Assembly (NCBI GenBank): GCA_022606425.2
Contig: JAHDVF020000846.1
Coordinates: 124,001-188,000, forward strand
From: Lepidostoma basale
Taxonomy: Eukaryota; Arthropoda; Insecta; Trichoptera; Lepidostomatidae
Reading direction: 5' to 3'
Length of the DNA: 64,000 nt
Shown here: positions 12,501 through 20,500 of the stretch, in pieces
Position numbering within the stretch: position 1 is the stretch's first letter
How the letters are laid out: every line of letters starts with the position of its first letter
Notes under the pieces: generated by a model
Databases searched by the model: none
Seen by the model: only the letters and a program-made list of their open reading frames with translations
Told to the model about the DNA's origin: nothing
Position numbers and translations under genes: made by a program

Positions 12501-13575
12501 ATTTGAATAATTTCTTCAATATTCTTTTAAAGTTCTTGCTGGTGTTAGTTGGTTTTAAGTGCCTAATTACTGCCAAATAAAAAAAGTGGATACGTGGAAC
12601 ATTAATTAAATCATATAACAGCTAATTTAAAAAACGGTGGATACGTGTAACATAAATTAAAGAAACACAAAAGTCTGGATCGTCCATGTCAACATGTGCA
12701 ACATCGGAAAAACATTATGTGTTATTACATTATGTGCTAAATTTAAAAAAAAACGGTGGATTCGTGAAACATAAATTAAATAGACAAATATGCCCCATCT
12801 AAAAATAACATTTTGTATTAAATTATTTTTATTTTGTTATTTTATTTTATATCATTGTATTTCATATTATTTGTTTTAGATTTATTTTGTGGATGTTGGA
12901 AGATCGAAGTGTGCGCGGGAGATGCCTATTGGTGGCGATGAGGTTCGCAACCCATCACACCGCGTCTCCCGCGGGGCGAAAAGAGAAGGATGGAGTGCCG
13001 CATCGGTTAAAGTGTGACAGTCCATTCATTCTGCCTACCCTTTCGGGGAGACGGCGTGATGGTTAGTTAGTTAGTTAGTTACATATTTGAAAAGTTTTCG
13101 ATGTGCAAATAAAATTAACACATTTTCAATGTCGTTTTTTTATCATTTTCTGTGTTATCCGACCTTGCCGCAGCCGGTTTAGGTCGGATAATCGAGACTC
13201 TACTGTAGTGCTAAAAACTTTAATATTTGTGACAAATGGTTCACAGATGGCAGTATCGTAGAGTATTCCGGGGAAAAATTAGTAATACATTATTTGTAGG
13301 CGCAAGCGTACCGATACTGATATACTGAACAGGTTAAACCTTTGTTATAACCAGTATTTTTTTAATTGAATGAATTGTGTATTTTCCAGGCTTCCCTGAG
13401 TGGAATTCTTGGTGACGGTATTGTCAACTCCCTGTTCAACTGGGTGCTCTCTGAGATCAGCGACAGCGTGATCCAGGGACAGAAGGAAAACATCGAGAAC
13501 AAGGCGTCCGAGTTCATCCTAGAAATCGCCAACAGCATGCTCAAGAACGTCACCCTCTCCGACATCATCGGCTAA
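6447..13575 (+). CDS. Gene 1: secreted TULIP-type lipid-binding protein (takeout/JHBP-like or group-7-allergen-like), six coding exons
   Basis: Joined exons 6447-6531, 7936-8167, 9177-9304, 10592-10655, 10878-10986 and 13390-13575 give 804 bp, 267 aa plus TAA. All introns are GT-AG and phases join cleanly (1, 0, 1, 0, 0 bases mod codon as 1,2,1,2,0 carried bases). Residues 1-17 (MKVFVVLFAMVAAVCAA) form a signal peptide, so the product should be secreted. Exon 2 carries an amphipathic N-terminal segment and the motif GIPPLEPVKLD, typical of takeout/JHBP-type proteins; exon 3 has the strand pattern IAGLKGFEIDVFNFKVVGL; exon 6 has a C-terminal helix rich in NSLFNW and EFILEIANSML, which also recalls group 7 allergens. 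The N-terminal disulphide cysteine pair of classic takeout proteins is absent; the only mature cysteine is in exon 4 (HVCPHG). Inferred role: binding a small hydrophobic ligand. Ligand unknown. Exact subfamily uncertain. Confidence 0.85.
6559..6675. repeat. Compound inverted/direct repeat in gene 1 intron 1
   Basis: CACTTAACACTCACCACACGG occurs twice directly (first copy with CGCC) and then twice inverted (GTGTAGCGAGTGTTAAGTG, GTGTGGTGAGTGTTAA). The inner pair folds into a hairpin with a tiny ATTA loop. It begins 28 bp past the exon 1 donor. Confidence 0.8.
6788..6955. repeat. Hairpin repeat family P, full copy
   Basis: TAATACGAATGAAAACATCAG with TTTTCTAGAAGATTTATTAT is mirrored by AAAACTTCTAGAAAACAGACG and CATTCGTATTAATTA. 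The centre carries GACATGCTTCGCCTTTCTAAG. Partial copies occur at 7243, 7497, 9690, 24124, 48669 and 60738. Confidence 0.85.
7017..7200 (+). mobile_element. tRNA-derived SINE, copy 1
   Basis: Head GACCTTCGTGGCAGAGTGGT has an A-box-like TGGCAGAGTGG, and GGGTTCGATTCCC at about 7068 is a B box of RNA polymerase III. The body (CACTGTCTTTGGTCTGGCG, AATAAAATGGCGATAG, CACATGTCACGAGAATCA) is shared by the other copies. The tail is truncated. Confidence 0.85.
7243..7447. repeat. Hairpin repeat family P, second copy
   Basis: Inverted halves around ATTATCAAAT/ATTTGATAAT; flanks GACTGTTTTTTAGAAGTTTT and AAAACTTATAGATAACGGACG. Preceded by an A18 run. Arms less similar than in the first copy. Confidence 0.75.
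7497..7570 (+). repeat. Hairpin repeat family P, half copy
   Basis: Only the left arm: AATTAATACGAATGAAAACG then TTTTCTAGAAGATTTATTAC and GACATGTTTCG. Confidence 0.75.
7655..7912 (+). mobile_element. LINE A 3' fragment in gene 1 intron 1
   Basis: Encodes a degenerate C-terminal end (RRWFGYVEQMDER-like; RRCINVEESGAVR) and ends GGGAAATGTCGTGATGGTTAG plus a short TTAG tail. About 24 bp upstream of the exon 2 acceptor. Confidence 0.75.
7936..8167 (+). CDS. Gene 1 exon 2
   Basis: Acceptor TTCCAG precedes ACGAGTCC; the joined codon reads D, giving DESVFDRYS. It contains the helix NAIDDKIIAYLENAREHF and GIPPLEPVKLD. Donor GTAAGT follows at 8168. GC content is clearly above the flanking introns. 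Confidence 0.9.
8237..8290 (+). mobile_element. Possible hAT terminal fragment
   Basis: CATAGGTTCCCAAACTTTTTTG with TTTTCGCCCCC resembles the CAGTGGTTCCCAAACTT ends of hAT elements. The partner end was not found. Confidence 0.4.
8291..8760. other. AT-rich part of gene 1 intron 2
   Basis: No coding or repeat match except a TCGCAACAGCTGTTTCGCCG stretch near 8674 that looks like a repeat centre but has no second copy in the window. Confidence 0.4.
8764..9070. mobile_element. MITE family M copy 1 (gene 1 intron 2)
   Basis: About 307 bp ending CTCTAAAAAAAACACCCTA, with TATGATTTCGGGCATATGAG, TAGCTCGAATAAAGCGCAAT and the nested TGTCAACTGTCAAATTGACA palindrome. Ends about 106 bp before exon 3. The left end is degenerate. 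Confidence 0.8.
9177..9304 (+). CDS. Gene 1 exon 3
   Basis: A T-rich tract and CAG end at 9176; donor GTGAGT starts at 9305. 128 bp, the same length as exon 3 of genes 2 and 3. Encodes VDFDMDDISIAGLKGFEIDV and the following strand ending in PKIVYN. Confidence 0.9.
9347..9663. mobile_element. MITE family M copy 2 (gene 1 intron 3)
   Basis: Complete: starts AGGGTGTTTTTTTAGAAG and ends CTCTAAAAAAACACCCT, so short perfect terminal inverted repeats, flanked by TA. 43 bp downstream of exon 3; with copy 1 it brackets the exon on both sides. Confidence 0.85.
9690..9790. repeat. Hairpin repeat family P, half copy
   Basis: ATAATGCCTAAATAATACG, AAGCATGTCACTCCCGTAA and TTTCTAGAGAACGTACGTTT match the right arm of family P. 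Confidence 0.65.
9795..10137 (-). mobile_element. LINE E (RTE/BovB-like) C-terminal fragment
   Basis: The minus strand reads KVTDIIHRVATLMWQWAGHV, RRLLTWRPWTAKRSAGRLKL and HVGITWKQSAQDRVTWKQM, then a stop. The GITW-x-QSAQDR-x-W ending is typical of RTE/BovB proteins. Paired with 52083-52575. Confidence 0.85.
10138..10360 (+). mobile_element. LINE A 3' fragment
   Basis: Starts GATGTAAATGGAGTACGGAG, matching the VNGVRSRGRPRKTWH segment of the 47.8 kb copy; continues with SRKNRRACMTRCMNVEE and ends GGGGAAATGGCGTGATGGTTT. Abuts the opposite-strand LINE E directly. Confidence 0.75.
10592..10655 (+). CDS. Gene 1 exon 4
   Basis: 64 bp between TTTTCAG and GTAAGT, identical in length to exon 4 of genes 2 and 3. 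Encodes KYSITGTVASLIHVCPHGDA. Confidence 0.9.
10878..10986 (+). CDS. Gene 1 exon 5
   Basis: 109 bp between TTTGCAG and GTAAAT, ending in phase 0. Encodes GLVITGAATLGTTDGYLYIK and a short acidic-aromatic tail (TFDFDRFK). Same size as exon 5 of both paralogues. Confidence 0.9.
11105..11555 (+). mobile_element. LINE A fragment in gene 1 intron 5
   Basis: Reads YEAWSWQKKDENRKNAVEM (frames broken), RRMCGKTMYDRIPNNEV, then RPRKRWHDQINQLLKGGH and the standard 3' end GAGAAACGGCATGATAGTTAG. Frameshifted. Confidence 0.75.
11735..12155 (-). mobile_element. LINE D fragment in gene 1 intron 5
   Basis: One open minus frame: IIYKACVRPIITYGVEARAD, TVRTKQVLRTSEIKTLRTIA, RDWYGHVQRID and GTRPRGRPPKRWKDSWEST. 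The 3' tail is a TTC run (GAA on the coding strand). 5'-truncated. Confidence 0.85.
12181..13205. mobile_element. Tigger/pogo-like nonautonomous element
   Basis: The left end TAGTGGAGTCTCGGTTATCCG is the inverse of the right end CGGATAATCGAGACTCTACTG with two mismatches, and both sides are flanked by TA. This end type is characteristic of pogo/Tigger. The interior is noncoding and contains a LINE A-like insertion. Confidence 0.85.
12809..13080 (+). mobile_element. LINE A-related 3' segment nested in the Tigger-like element
   Basis: Contains TGTGGATGTTGGAAGATCG, TGTGCGCGGGAGATGCC, GGGCGAAAAGAGAAGG and ends GGGGAGACGGCGTGATGGTT plus four TTAG units. A near-identical copy lies at 61045-61320. 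Confidence 0.8.
13390..13575 (+). CDS. Gene 1 exon 6 and stop
   Basis: Acceptor TTTTCCAG; 186 bp ending TAA. Encodes SLSGILGDGIVNSLFNWVLS and a long C-terminal helix ending LSDIIG. Gene 2 exon 6 has the same length and starts with the same SLSGILG motif. Confidence 0.9.
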   Translation, partial: ASLSGILGDGIVNSLFNWVLSEISDSVIQGQKENIENKASEFILEIANSMLKNVTLSDIIG

Positions 13576-13672
13576 ACCAAAACTAAATTTAAAAATGTAA
13601 TTTTACCGCCTCTCATTTGATTCCGCATTCAAAAAATTATAACTGATGAAACCTGTTTTAAATTCTGTACAT

Positions 13673-13678
13673 AATAAA
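13673..13678 (+). terminator. Polyadenylation signal of gene 1
   Basis: AATAAA lies 98 bases after the gene 1 TAA. It precedes a LINE A insertion at 13745, so the native 3' end is probably intact. Confidence 0.7.
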
Positions 13679-13744
13679 GTCTTTTGTATCAAGAAATTCA
13701 TTCTGACTACTTATTTCACACATATTCATTTTATTACATTCAAA

Positions 13745-14125
13745 TTTACCTATCCAAAAAAGCTAGAACGGCAGTGCACAATGGTGTTCTTCTACCGACC
13801 CTTGCGTATGGAAGCGAAGCATGGAACTGGCATAAAAAGGATGAAAGTAGAATAAATGCAGTAGAAATGAGATCTCTTAGACGAATGTGTGGATACTCTG
13901 TGTATGATAGAGTGTCGAATGAAAATATAGGAAGTGAATGAGGTGCGAATGATAGTGTTATGAACAAAATAATGAAATGAAATGTGAGGAGTCAGAGAAA
14001 TCGACGCGCGTGCATGACACGATGTATGAATGTTGAGGAAGCGAGAGAGAATGTCAGGAAAGAAAAGTGTGGCAGTACATCCTTTTTGCATACTCCTTCG
14101 GGGAGACGGCGTGATGGTTAGTTAG
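13745..14125 (+). mobile_element. LINE A copy with 11-bp target duplication
   Basis: TTACATTCAAA occurs at 13734-13744 and 14126-14136. The insert encodes AYGSEAWNWHKKDESRINAV and RRMCGYSVYDRVSNENI, has an internal deletion of the KGSLRWFGHMERM region, and ends with GGGGAGACGGCGTGATGGTT and a TTAG tail. Lies about 70 bp after the gene 1 poly(A) signal. Confidence 0.85.
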
Positions 14126-14200
14126 TTACATTCAAACTTAATAACAACAACAATAAACCATCACGCCGTTTCCTCGAAGGAAGGAAGGAGAATCTTAGTC

Positions 14201-14356
14201 GACCTTCATGGCAGAGTGGTAAGAGCTCTGACTTCCCTACCGAAGGTCCCGGGCTCGATTCCCGGCGATGGCAGTGTGATTGTCACACTGTCTTTGGTCT
14301 GGCGTAGAATTCACGTCACAATCAAATGGCGATAGATTGGCAACCTATCACATGTC
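14201..14356 (+). mobile_element. tRNA-derived SINE, copy 2, 3' end replaced
   Basis: GACCTTCATGGCAGAGTGGT head with GGGCTCGATTCCC B box. The body runs to CTATCACATGTC, then switches to LINE F instead of the normal ACGAGAATCA. Confidence 0.8.
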
Positions 14357-14490
14357 TCTGCAGGATGAGGTTAAAGCAGCAGGCCTCACATGGGATGATG
14401 TTAGGCATCAGGCATGCGATAGAGTCGGGTGGAGACGATTCCTTGAGGCCCTATGCACCACGGAGGTGTGACAGGACAAAAAGAAGAAGA
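14357..14490 (+). mobile_element. LINE F C-terminal fragment fused to SINE
   Basis: Encodes LQDEVKAAGLTWDDVRHQAC and DRVGWRRFLEALCTTEV with stop, then ACAGGACAAAAAGAAGAAG. Same end as the minus copies at 15951 and 28645. Confidence 0.8.
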
Positions 14491-15477
14491 TACAAAAAAA
14501 AATTATCGACGTGTATATATGAAGTATAAAGTAAATAAATAATGGAATGGTCTATTGAACAGTAAAACAAGCGAAATGTTTTTAAAATTGATAAATTGAA
14601 TTCTTCATGCATCAAAACATTTTTAAAATAACCTTAAATTCATGCACACAAACGAATACATAAATAATAATAATTTTTTGAAGATGTTTGAACATTACGA
14701 GTATCAAGTAGGTACCAAAGAATTTAATGGGCGCAAGTGAAAAAAAACATTTTGGGGATTGCAATACTAATTTGACGTTTGTCAATGTGTCAACAGTTGT
14801 TATTGACAAAAAGTCTAAAAGCGTCTGGGAGGGCGGGAAAGATTTAAAGAAGCCGTTTCTTCGAAGATTTGAGGATAAATCTTCGTGTCTACCTGTTGGA
14901 ATGTTTCGAGTGTGGATTTAGCCATGGTTCTGTGCATTTTACTTCCCGATTAGATGCATTAAAGCATCAAAATAATATATATTTATCCATTAAAATGTTA
15001 CCTTGTTTTGCGAGGACATGTGGGCAGTGATACAATGGAATTAAATTACGCCAATAATAGTTTTAGACAAATGAAAACGTCACCGCGCCGTCTAGTCATG
15101 CATGGGGCGGTGTGCAGTCTCGAATGTATAAACAAACCTCGTGAAACACTGAAAACATGAACACCTTACCGAATCATGTCCCGAATATGTAAGTTTTAAA
15201 AACATCAATAGATAAGCACCTGGTTTTGAATTGTTTTTCGCAGAAAATAAAGTACTTGAACTTGATTGACATTCAAAATGTAAACATTCATTTGTTTCTT
15301 ATTTTCGCATTTGGAATGTTATCATTTTTGAAATATTTTTATTATCATATCCGATTATCGAATCGATTGCGATCGGTACTTGCGTATTTGATTTACAGTG
15401 ATTGGTTTATTATTTTATTTATAATTTAAACACAATATTATGAGTATATAATTATGATAATAAATATCATTGTTTTT
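14491..15477. other. Intergenic stretch between genes 1 and 2
   Basis: Mostly AT-rich. 14730-14930 is higher in GC and holds a 64-codon frame with no recognised family. I looked here for a gene 2 signal exon (ATG, hydrophobic run, phase-1 GTAAG donor) and found none. Confidence 0.4.
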
Positions 15478-15497
15478 TGAAAATTCAATTAAAAAAT

Positions 15498-15872
15498 CAT
15501 CAATTAACTAACTAACTATCACGCCGTTTCGATGGATCGCCACATTATTCTATCCTGGCATAATTCTCGCGCTTCTACATTCACACATCGTGACATGCAC
15601 GCTCATCAATTGTTCCTACTTCGAACATGGCCGCCTTTCAGTAATTGATTAATTTGGTCATACCATGTCTTCCTTGGCCTTCCTCGACTTTTTTTCCCAT
15701 TCACACTACTTGTATATATTTTTTTAACCACTCTTCCCTCGACCATTCGTTCCACATGTCCAACCCATATTAGTGATCCTTTCTTAATTTTATTTATTGC
15801 GCATTCATCCGCCTTACATTCCTTTCTTACTTCATCATTAGATATTCTATCATACATATAAAATTCATCAAA
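15498..15872 (-). mobile_element. LINE A copy with long imperfect target duplication
   Basis: Minus strand: YDRISNDEVRKECKADECAI, KKGSLIWVGHVERM and GKKSRGRPRKTWYDQINQLL. TGAAAATTCAATTAAAAA at 15478 matches TGAAAATTCAATAAAAATT at 15873. Confidence 0.8.
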
Positions 15873-15903
15873 TGAAAATTCAATAAAAATTCTCTTAATA
15901 AAT

Positions 15904-15937
15904 ATACGGGGAAACGGCATGCTGGTTAGTTAGTTCA
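15904..15937 (+). mobile_element. LINE A 3' tip
   Basis: Only CGGGGAAACGGCATGCTGG and a TTAGTTAGTT tail, an extreme 5' truncation of about 30 bp. Confidence 0.6.
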
Positions 15938-15950
15938 ATGATTTTTATAT

Positions 15951-16335
15951 TTTCTTCTTGTCCTGTCACACCTCCGTGGTGCATAGGGCTTTAAGGAACC
16001 TTCTCCACCTGACTCTATCGCCTGTGTCTGATGCCTAACAACATCCCTCCATCACATAACAAGCTAAAACCTCTTCCTGTAGGGTTCTTCTCCAGATGGC
16101 TCTAGGTCTGCCTCGCTTCCTCTTTCCATCGACAGGGGACCGGTCTAGTGCGCCCTGAACGATACCAATTCACAGCCATTTGCGTCTAGCGACTTGTTAT
16201 CTGATTGGCTTTTCTTCTGCCTTGGTCCAAAGAACGGAATATGACACTGTTTGGGCCCAAAAGATCTTGAAAGTTGAGCGAAGGCACCTATTTATAAACA
16301 CTGGAGTTTTCAAATAACGTCTGTGATTGATTTCC
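15951..16335 (-). mobile_element. LINE F fragment
   Basis: Reverse complement of TCCTGTCACACCTCCGTGG, shared with 28645-29095 and the 14.3 kb copy. Frames are broken. Confidence 0.75.
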
Positions 16336-16405
16336 AAGTCTCACATCCGTTATGTAATATATAAATATTCAATCTTTATATAATACATTAATACTTATAA
16401 TATAC

Positions 16406-16762
16406 GACCTTCGTGGCCGAGTGGTAAGTGCATTGACTGCCACCCTGAAGATTTCAGGTTTGATTCCCGGTGAGGGCAGTGTGATTGTCACCAGTGGTGG
16501 TACTCCCATAGAAGCCCAGAAGCCCGGCTTGCGTAAAAAAAAATGAATCAAAACCTCTTCTGACTTACAGAGGTTCAACTCTTGTGGCTATTCCTCTTAC
16601 TTCTGATGGGAACATTGTTGGAAGGTGATTAGCTGGGTTGTTGGTTTATGTGGGGGCATGATTACTTAGATTTGGGGGTTTTGATTCAAAATTTCTTACG
16701 CACGCCGGGCTTCTGGGCTTGTATGGAAGTACCGCCACTGATTGTCACACTGTCTTTGGTAA
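16406..16762 (+). mobile_element. tRNA-derived SINE, copy 3, 5' half, interrupted
   Basis: The head GACCTTCGTGGCCGAGTGGT at 16406 runs to ATTGTCAC at 16491, then a MITE, then ATTGTCACACTGTCTTTGGT at 16741-16760, where a LINE begins. The 3' half resumes at 17206. Confidence 0.85.
16492..16740. mobile_element. Complete hAT-type MITE, 249 bp
   Basis: Left end CAGTGGTGGTACTCCCATAG and AAGCCCGGCTTGCGTAA are mirrored by TTACGCACGCCGGGCTTC and CCGCCACTG at the right. Both sides carry the 8-bp duplication ATTGTCAC, the hAT hallmark. It sits inside a SINE. Confidence 0.92.
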
Positions 16763-17203
16763 CTAACTAACCATCACGCCATGTCCCCGGAGGGGTAGGC
16801 AGAGAGGATGGATCGCCACACTGGCCTGTCCTGGCATACCTCTCGGGCTTCCTCTACATTCATACATCGTACCATGCATGCACGTCGATTATTCCGACAT
16901 CGAATGTGGCCGCCTTTTAGTAATTGATTAAGTTTTCCTCGGTCGTCCTCAGCTTCTTTTCCCACTCACGCTGCTTATGTACAACTTTTTAACCATTCTA
17001 CTCTCATCCATTCGTTCCATATGTCCGAACCATCTCAGGGATCCTTTTTTAATTTTATTCATGATGCAGTCATTTGCCTTACATTTCTTTCTTATTTCAT
17101 CGTTCGGTATTCTATCATACAACGTTTTCCCGCACATTCTTCTTAGTGATCTCATTTCTACGGCGTTTATCCTGCTTTCATCCTTATTTTGCCAGCTCAG
17201 CTC
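16763..17203 (-). mobile_element. LINE A copy nested in the same SINE
   Basis: Starts AACTAACTAACCATCACGCC and reads on the minus strand MRSLRRMCGKTLYDRIPNDE, KKGSLRWFGHMERMDESRM and RACMVRCMNVEEAREVCQDR. Replaces about 20 bp of the SINE body. Confidence 0.85.
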
Positions 17204-17205
17204 AG

Positions 17206-17340
17206 CAATAAAATGGCGATAGATTAGCTACCTATCACATGTCACGAGAATCACTATGATAGCTATAATACCCTTTACATCGATTTGGCTCATGCTGTCA
17301 TGATGTAAAGAGCAATTCAACAAAATAAAAAAATAATAAT
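17206..17340 (+). mobile_element. SINE copy 3, 3' half
   Basis: CAATAAAATGGCGATAGATTA, CACATGTCACGAGAATCACT, CCCTTTACATCGATTTGGC and an ATAAT-rich tail. Ends about 26 bp before gene 2 exon 2. Confidence 0.85.
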
Positions 17341-17366
17341 ATAATATTGCTGTACATTTATTTCAG

Positions 17367-17592
17367 ATGAATCTATCATCGACCGTATCCGAATTGGCAA
17401 TTTCTCTATAAACAATGCCGCCTGCTTGCTCTCGGGCTCCGGGAAGAATGCGGTCAACGACAATATCATCGCAATCTTGGAGAATGCTCGAGAGGACTTT
17501 GGAACAGGCTTCCCGAACCTCGGAATCCCACCTCTTGAACCATTAAGCCTGGATGACTTCCACACTTATGTCTTTCAAAAAGCTATTATAAA
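17367..17592 (+). CDS. Gene 2 exon 2
   Basis: Acceptor ATTTCAG, donor GTAAGC. 226 bp against 232 in gene 1. Encodes NDNIIAILENAREDFGTGF and GIPPLEPLSLDDFHTYV. Confidence 0.88.
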
Positions 17593-20500
17593 GTAAGCAC
17601 AATTAACTCCACATTATTATTTTAATTACTTGTCACAAGCTTTATATTCTAAACTCTAAGTCTTTGGACAGTGGTCGAATCATAAATATTATCAAGGTCA
17701 AATGAATTTAATTGTTTACGCTGAAATTCAGTTTTAATATAATTAACATCTTCGTTAGTGCAGTATTCCAAAGTAAAAATAGCAAGAAATGCAGCAAAGT
17801 AAATAGAAGATAAATAAGAGATATTACATTATGTATGGAAGCGAAGCATGGAACTGGCAAGAGAAGAATGAAAGTAGAATGAATGCAGTAGAAATGAGAT
17901 CTCTTATTCGAATGTGTGGATACTTTGTATATGATCAGGCAACAAAGTGAATGGTGCACTTAAATTCGTCATCACAAACAAAAACCTATCCAAAAAATTA
18001 TCTGAAGACCCTTATGTATGGAAGCGAAGCATGGAACTGGCAAAAGAAGGATGAAAGTAGAATAAATGCAGTAGAAATGAGATCTCTTAGACGAATGTGT
18101 GATTACTCTGTGTATGATAAAGTGTCGAATGGTGGTGTTTAGAACAAAATAATGAAAGGTTCATTAAGATGGTTTGGACATATGGAAAGAATGAATGAAG
18201 CAAGAATGGTGAAAAAATTAATGTTAACGATGTAAATGGAACCAGAAATAGAGGAAGACCCAGGAAAACGTGGTACAATTAAATAAATCAAATGTTGAAT
18301 GTCCGCACGTGAGGAGTCAGAGAAATCGACGCGCGTGCATGACACAATGTATGAATGTTGAAGAAGCGAGCTCGCCAAATTTTCCGACTTCGAATGTGGC
18401 CGCCTTTCAGGATTTAATTAATTTGGTCTTGCCATGCTTTCCTTGGTCTTCCACGACTTCTCTTTCCTCTCACACTGCTTATATACAAAATTTTAACCAT
18501 TCTTCTCTTGTCCATTCGTTCCATATGTCCAAATCATCTCAGGGATCCTATTTTAATTTTACTTATGATCCAATCATTTCCTTACATTCTTTATTTGTCG
18601 TTCGGTATATTATCATATACCATTTTCCTGCACATTCTTCTCAGTGATCTCATTTCTACGGCATTTATCCTACTCAAGTCTTTTTTTTTGCCAGCTCCAA
18701 GCTTCACTTCCACACATAATGGTTGGCACTAGATCTCCATGTCTCTTTGTCATCTTTGCTTTAGTGGATATATTTCTATTTGCAGTGGTGGTTTGAGGGC
18801 GCCGTTTATTTTGTTCCCAGCATCCACCCTTCTCTCCATATCTTTCTCCATATTTCCATCTCATGTAAACATGCTTCCCAGATAAATATATTCGGTAACT
18901 TGCTCCAGTTTCTCACCGTTCGCACTTATATCACAATTTGTCATACATTTTTCTTTTTCAAATACCATCACTTTAGACTAGACGTCAAGATCAAATCAAA
19001 TCAAATCAGTTTATTAACTCAAAAGACATTACCAACAGCAAAATGTATAAGGCATCTATTGAGTACAGGTAAAATATTATAAAAATACAACATAATACCA
19101 GGAACACATTAGAGATGGTTCGACATTAGGAAGACAAGATACTTTCTAAAGTCAGAGTATTTGTCCCCTGAATGTACCTTCACTAATATAAAAGACGTCG
19201 ATCTCCGAGGAGACCGCGTTCAGCAGACTAATTGCTCTTCCCACCAGTGTCACCAGAGGCAGATTGGTTCTGGTGACCTGTAGGTAAAACAATCTGTGCC
19301 GTCGCTGTTGGAGAAATCTATCAGGGACAAAAAGACCAACACCCTCTAGCACGGCCGCGTTCTCGAAATATCCCCTGATTAATATAAAGAACTGGGTAAC
19401 GAGATGCCCATCTCTTCGAAGCTGTGAAGAATTGGTTCCGAGCATTCCTAAAAGAAATGCCGTGGGATAGAGCCACGGATAACTACTTAAATTAATTGAA
19501 TCTTTGAGATCTGTGGAATTTGTACAGTAGCGTTTTTGAAGATCATTGGAGTTTGCTGTTGGTCATTTAAATGTAGTAATGAATCTGTCAAATGTTATTT
19601 GCAGGGCCGATATCTACCTCACCAGCGTGACAGTCGCTGGCCTCCAAGAATTCATCATCGAAAACTTCAACTTTAAAATTGTTGGACTTGTTGTTACATT
19701 CGAAATAATCATACCAAAACTAACCCTCAATTGTAAGTATAATTTTTTAATATCAATATAGCAAGTTCGTTTATAAAACATGCGTGCGACCTTTTATGAC
19801 GTGAAGCTGTTAACTGAATCATCATCATTTTCGTCTGCTAGCAATAATCGTCGAAGCATCTGTTTTCTATATAAGCGTTTGAATGTTTCTATTACACCCT
19901 GATACATCGGTTGTATTATCGATGTGACATTTGGTGGAAGAAATGTTACCATAAACAATTCATCGATCTGGTTTAAACTGTCGGGGTTGAATGCATAACC
20001 CATATAAGTGGACTTCGACTGCTGAATCAGCATATTTCATGATGAAATATATTACACGAATAACCGAAAACGCCTGACTTAGGACCTATTTTTCAAAAGT
20101 GATGAATCGGGGCCCAGATTTATTCACACATGTCACTAGGTCACTAGAGCAGAACATCGTGTGAAAAGGGAAGCAAAGCATATAAAAGCGGTACATCCGA
20201 CCACCATGGACAGTATTCCTTCTTGCGACTTCTAACTGACACGAGTGTACGCCGTCAAGTCTACGTACAAAAAACCCACCGAGCCACGCTAATGTCTACA
20301 CGGCTACGCCACGTAACTTCCGACGAGTCTTCGCTCCAGCCGACCGACGCTACTGCCCAGCGAGCCATCAGCCCCAGCTGCTATCGACGTCCAGGCGCAC
20401 GCTCCATCACGAGTACATAATACTGTTAATGTATGATTACTTGTGATCTGCAATAAACGCTGAAACTTCCACTGCTTTTAACTCTCACCACACCCCCCAA

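Noticed and set aside
14892..15195. ATG followed by GTAAG near 15160-15195 as gene 2 exon 1
   Set aside because: The short frame (ATGAACACC...) is polar, not a signal peptide, and the carried bases do not fit phase 1.
15226..15429. Hydrophobic 67-codon frame as gene 2 signal exon
   Set aside because: The hydrophobic run is internal, the frame has no phase-1 GTAAG donor at a suitable place, and the composition is AT-rich noncoding.
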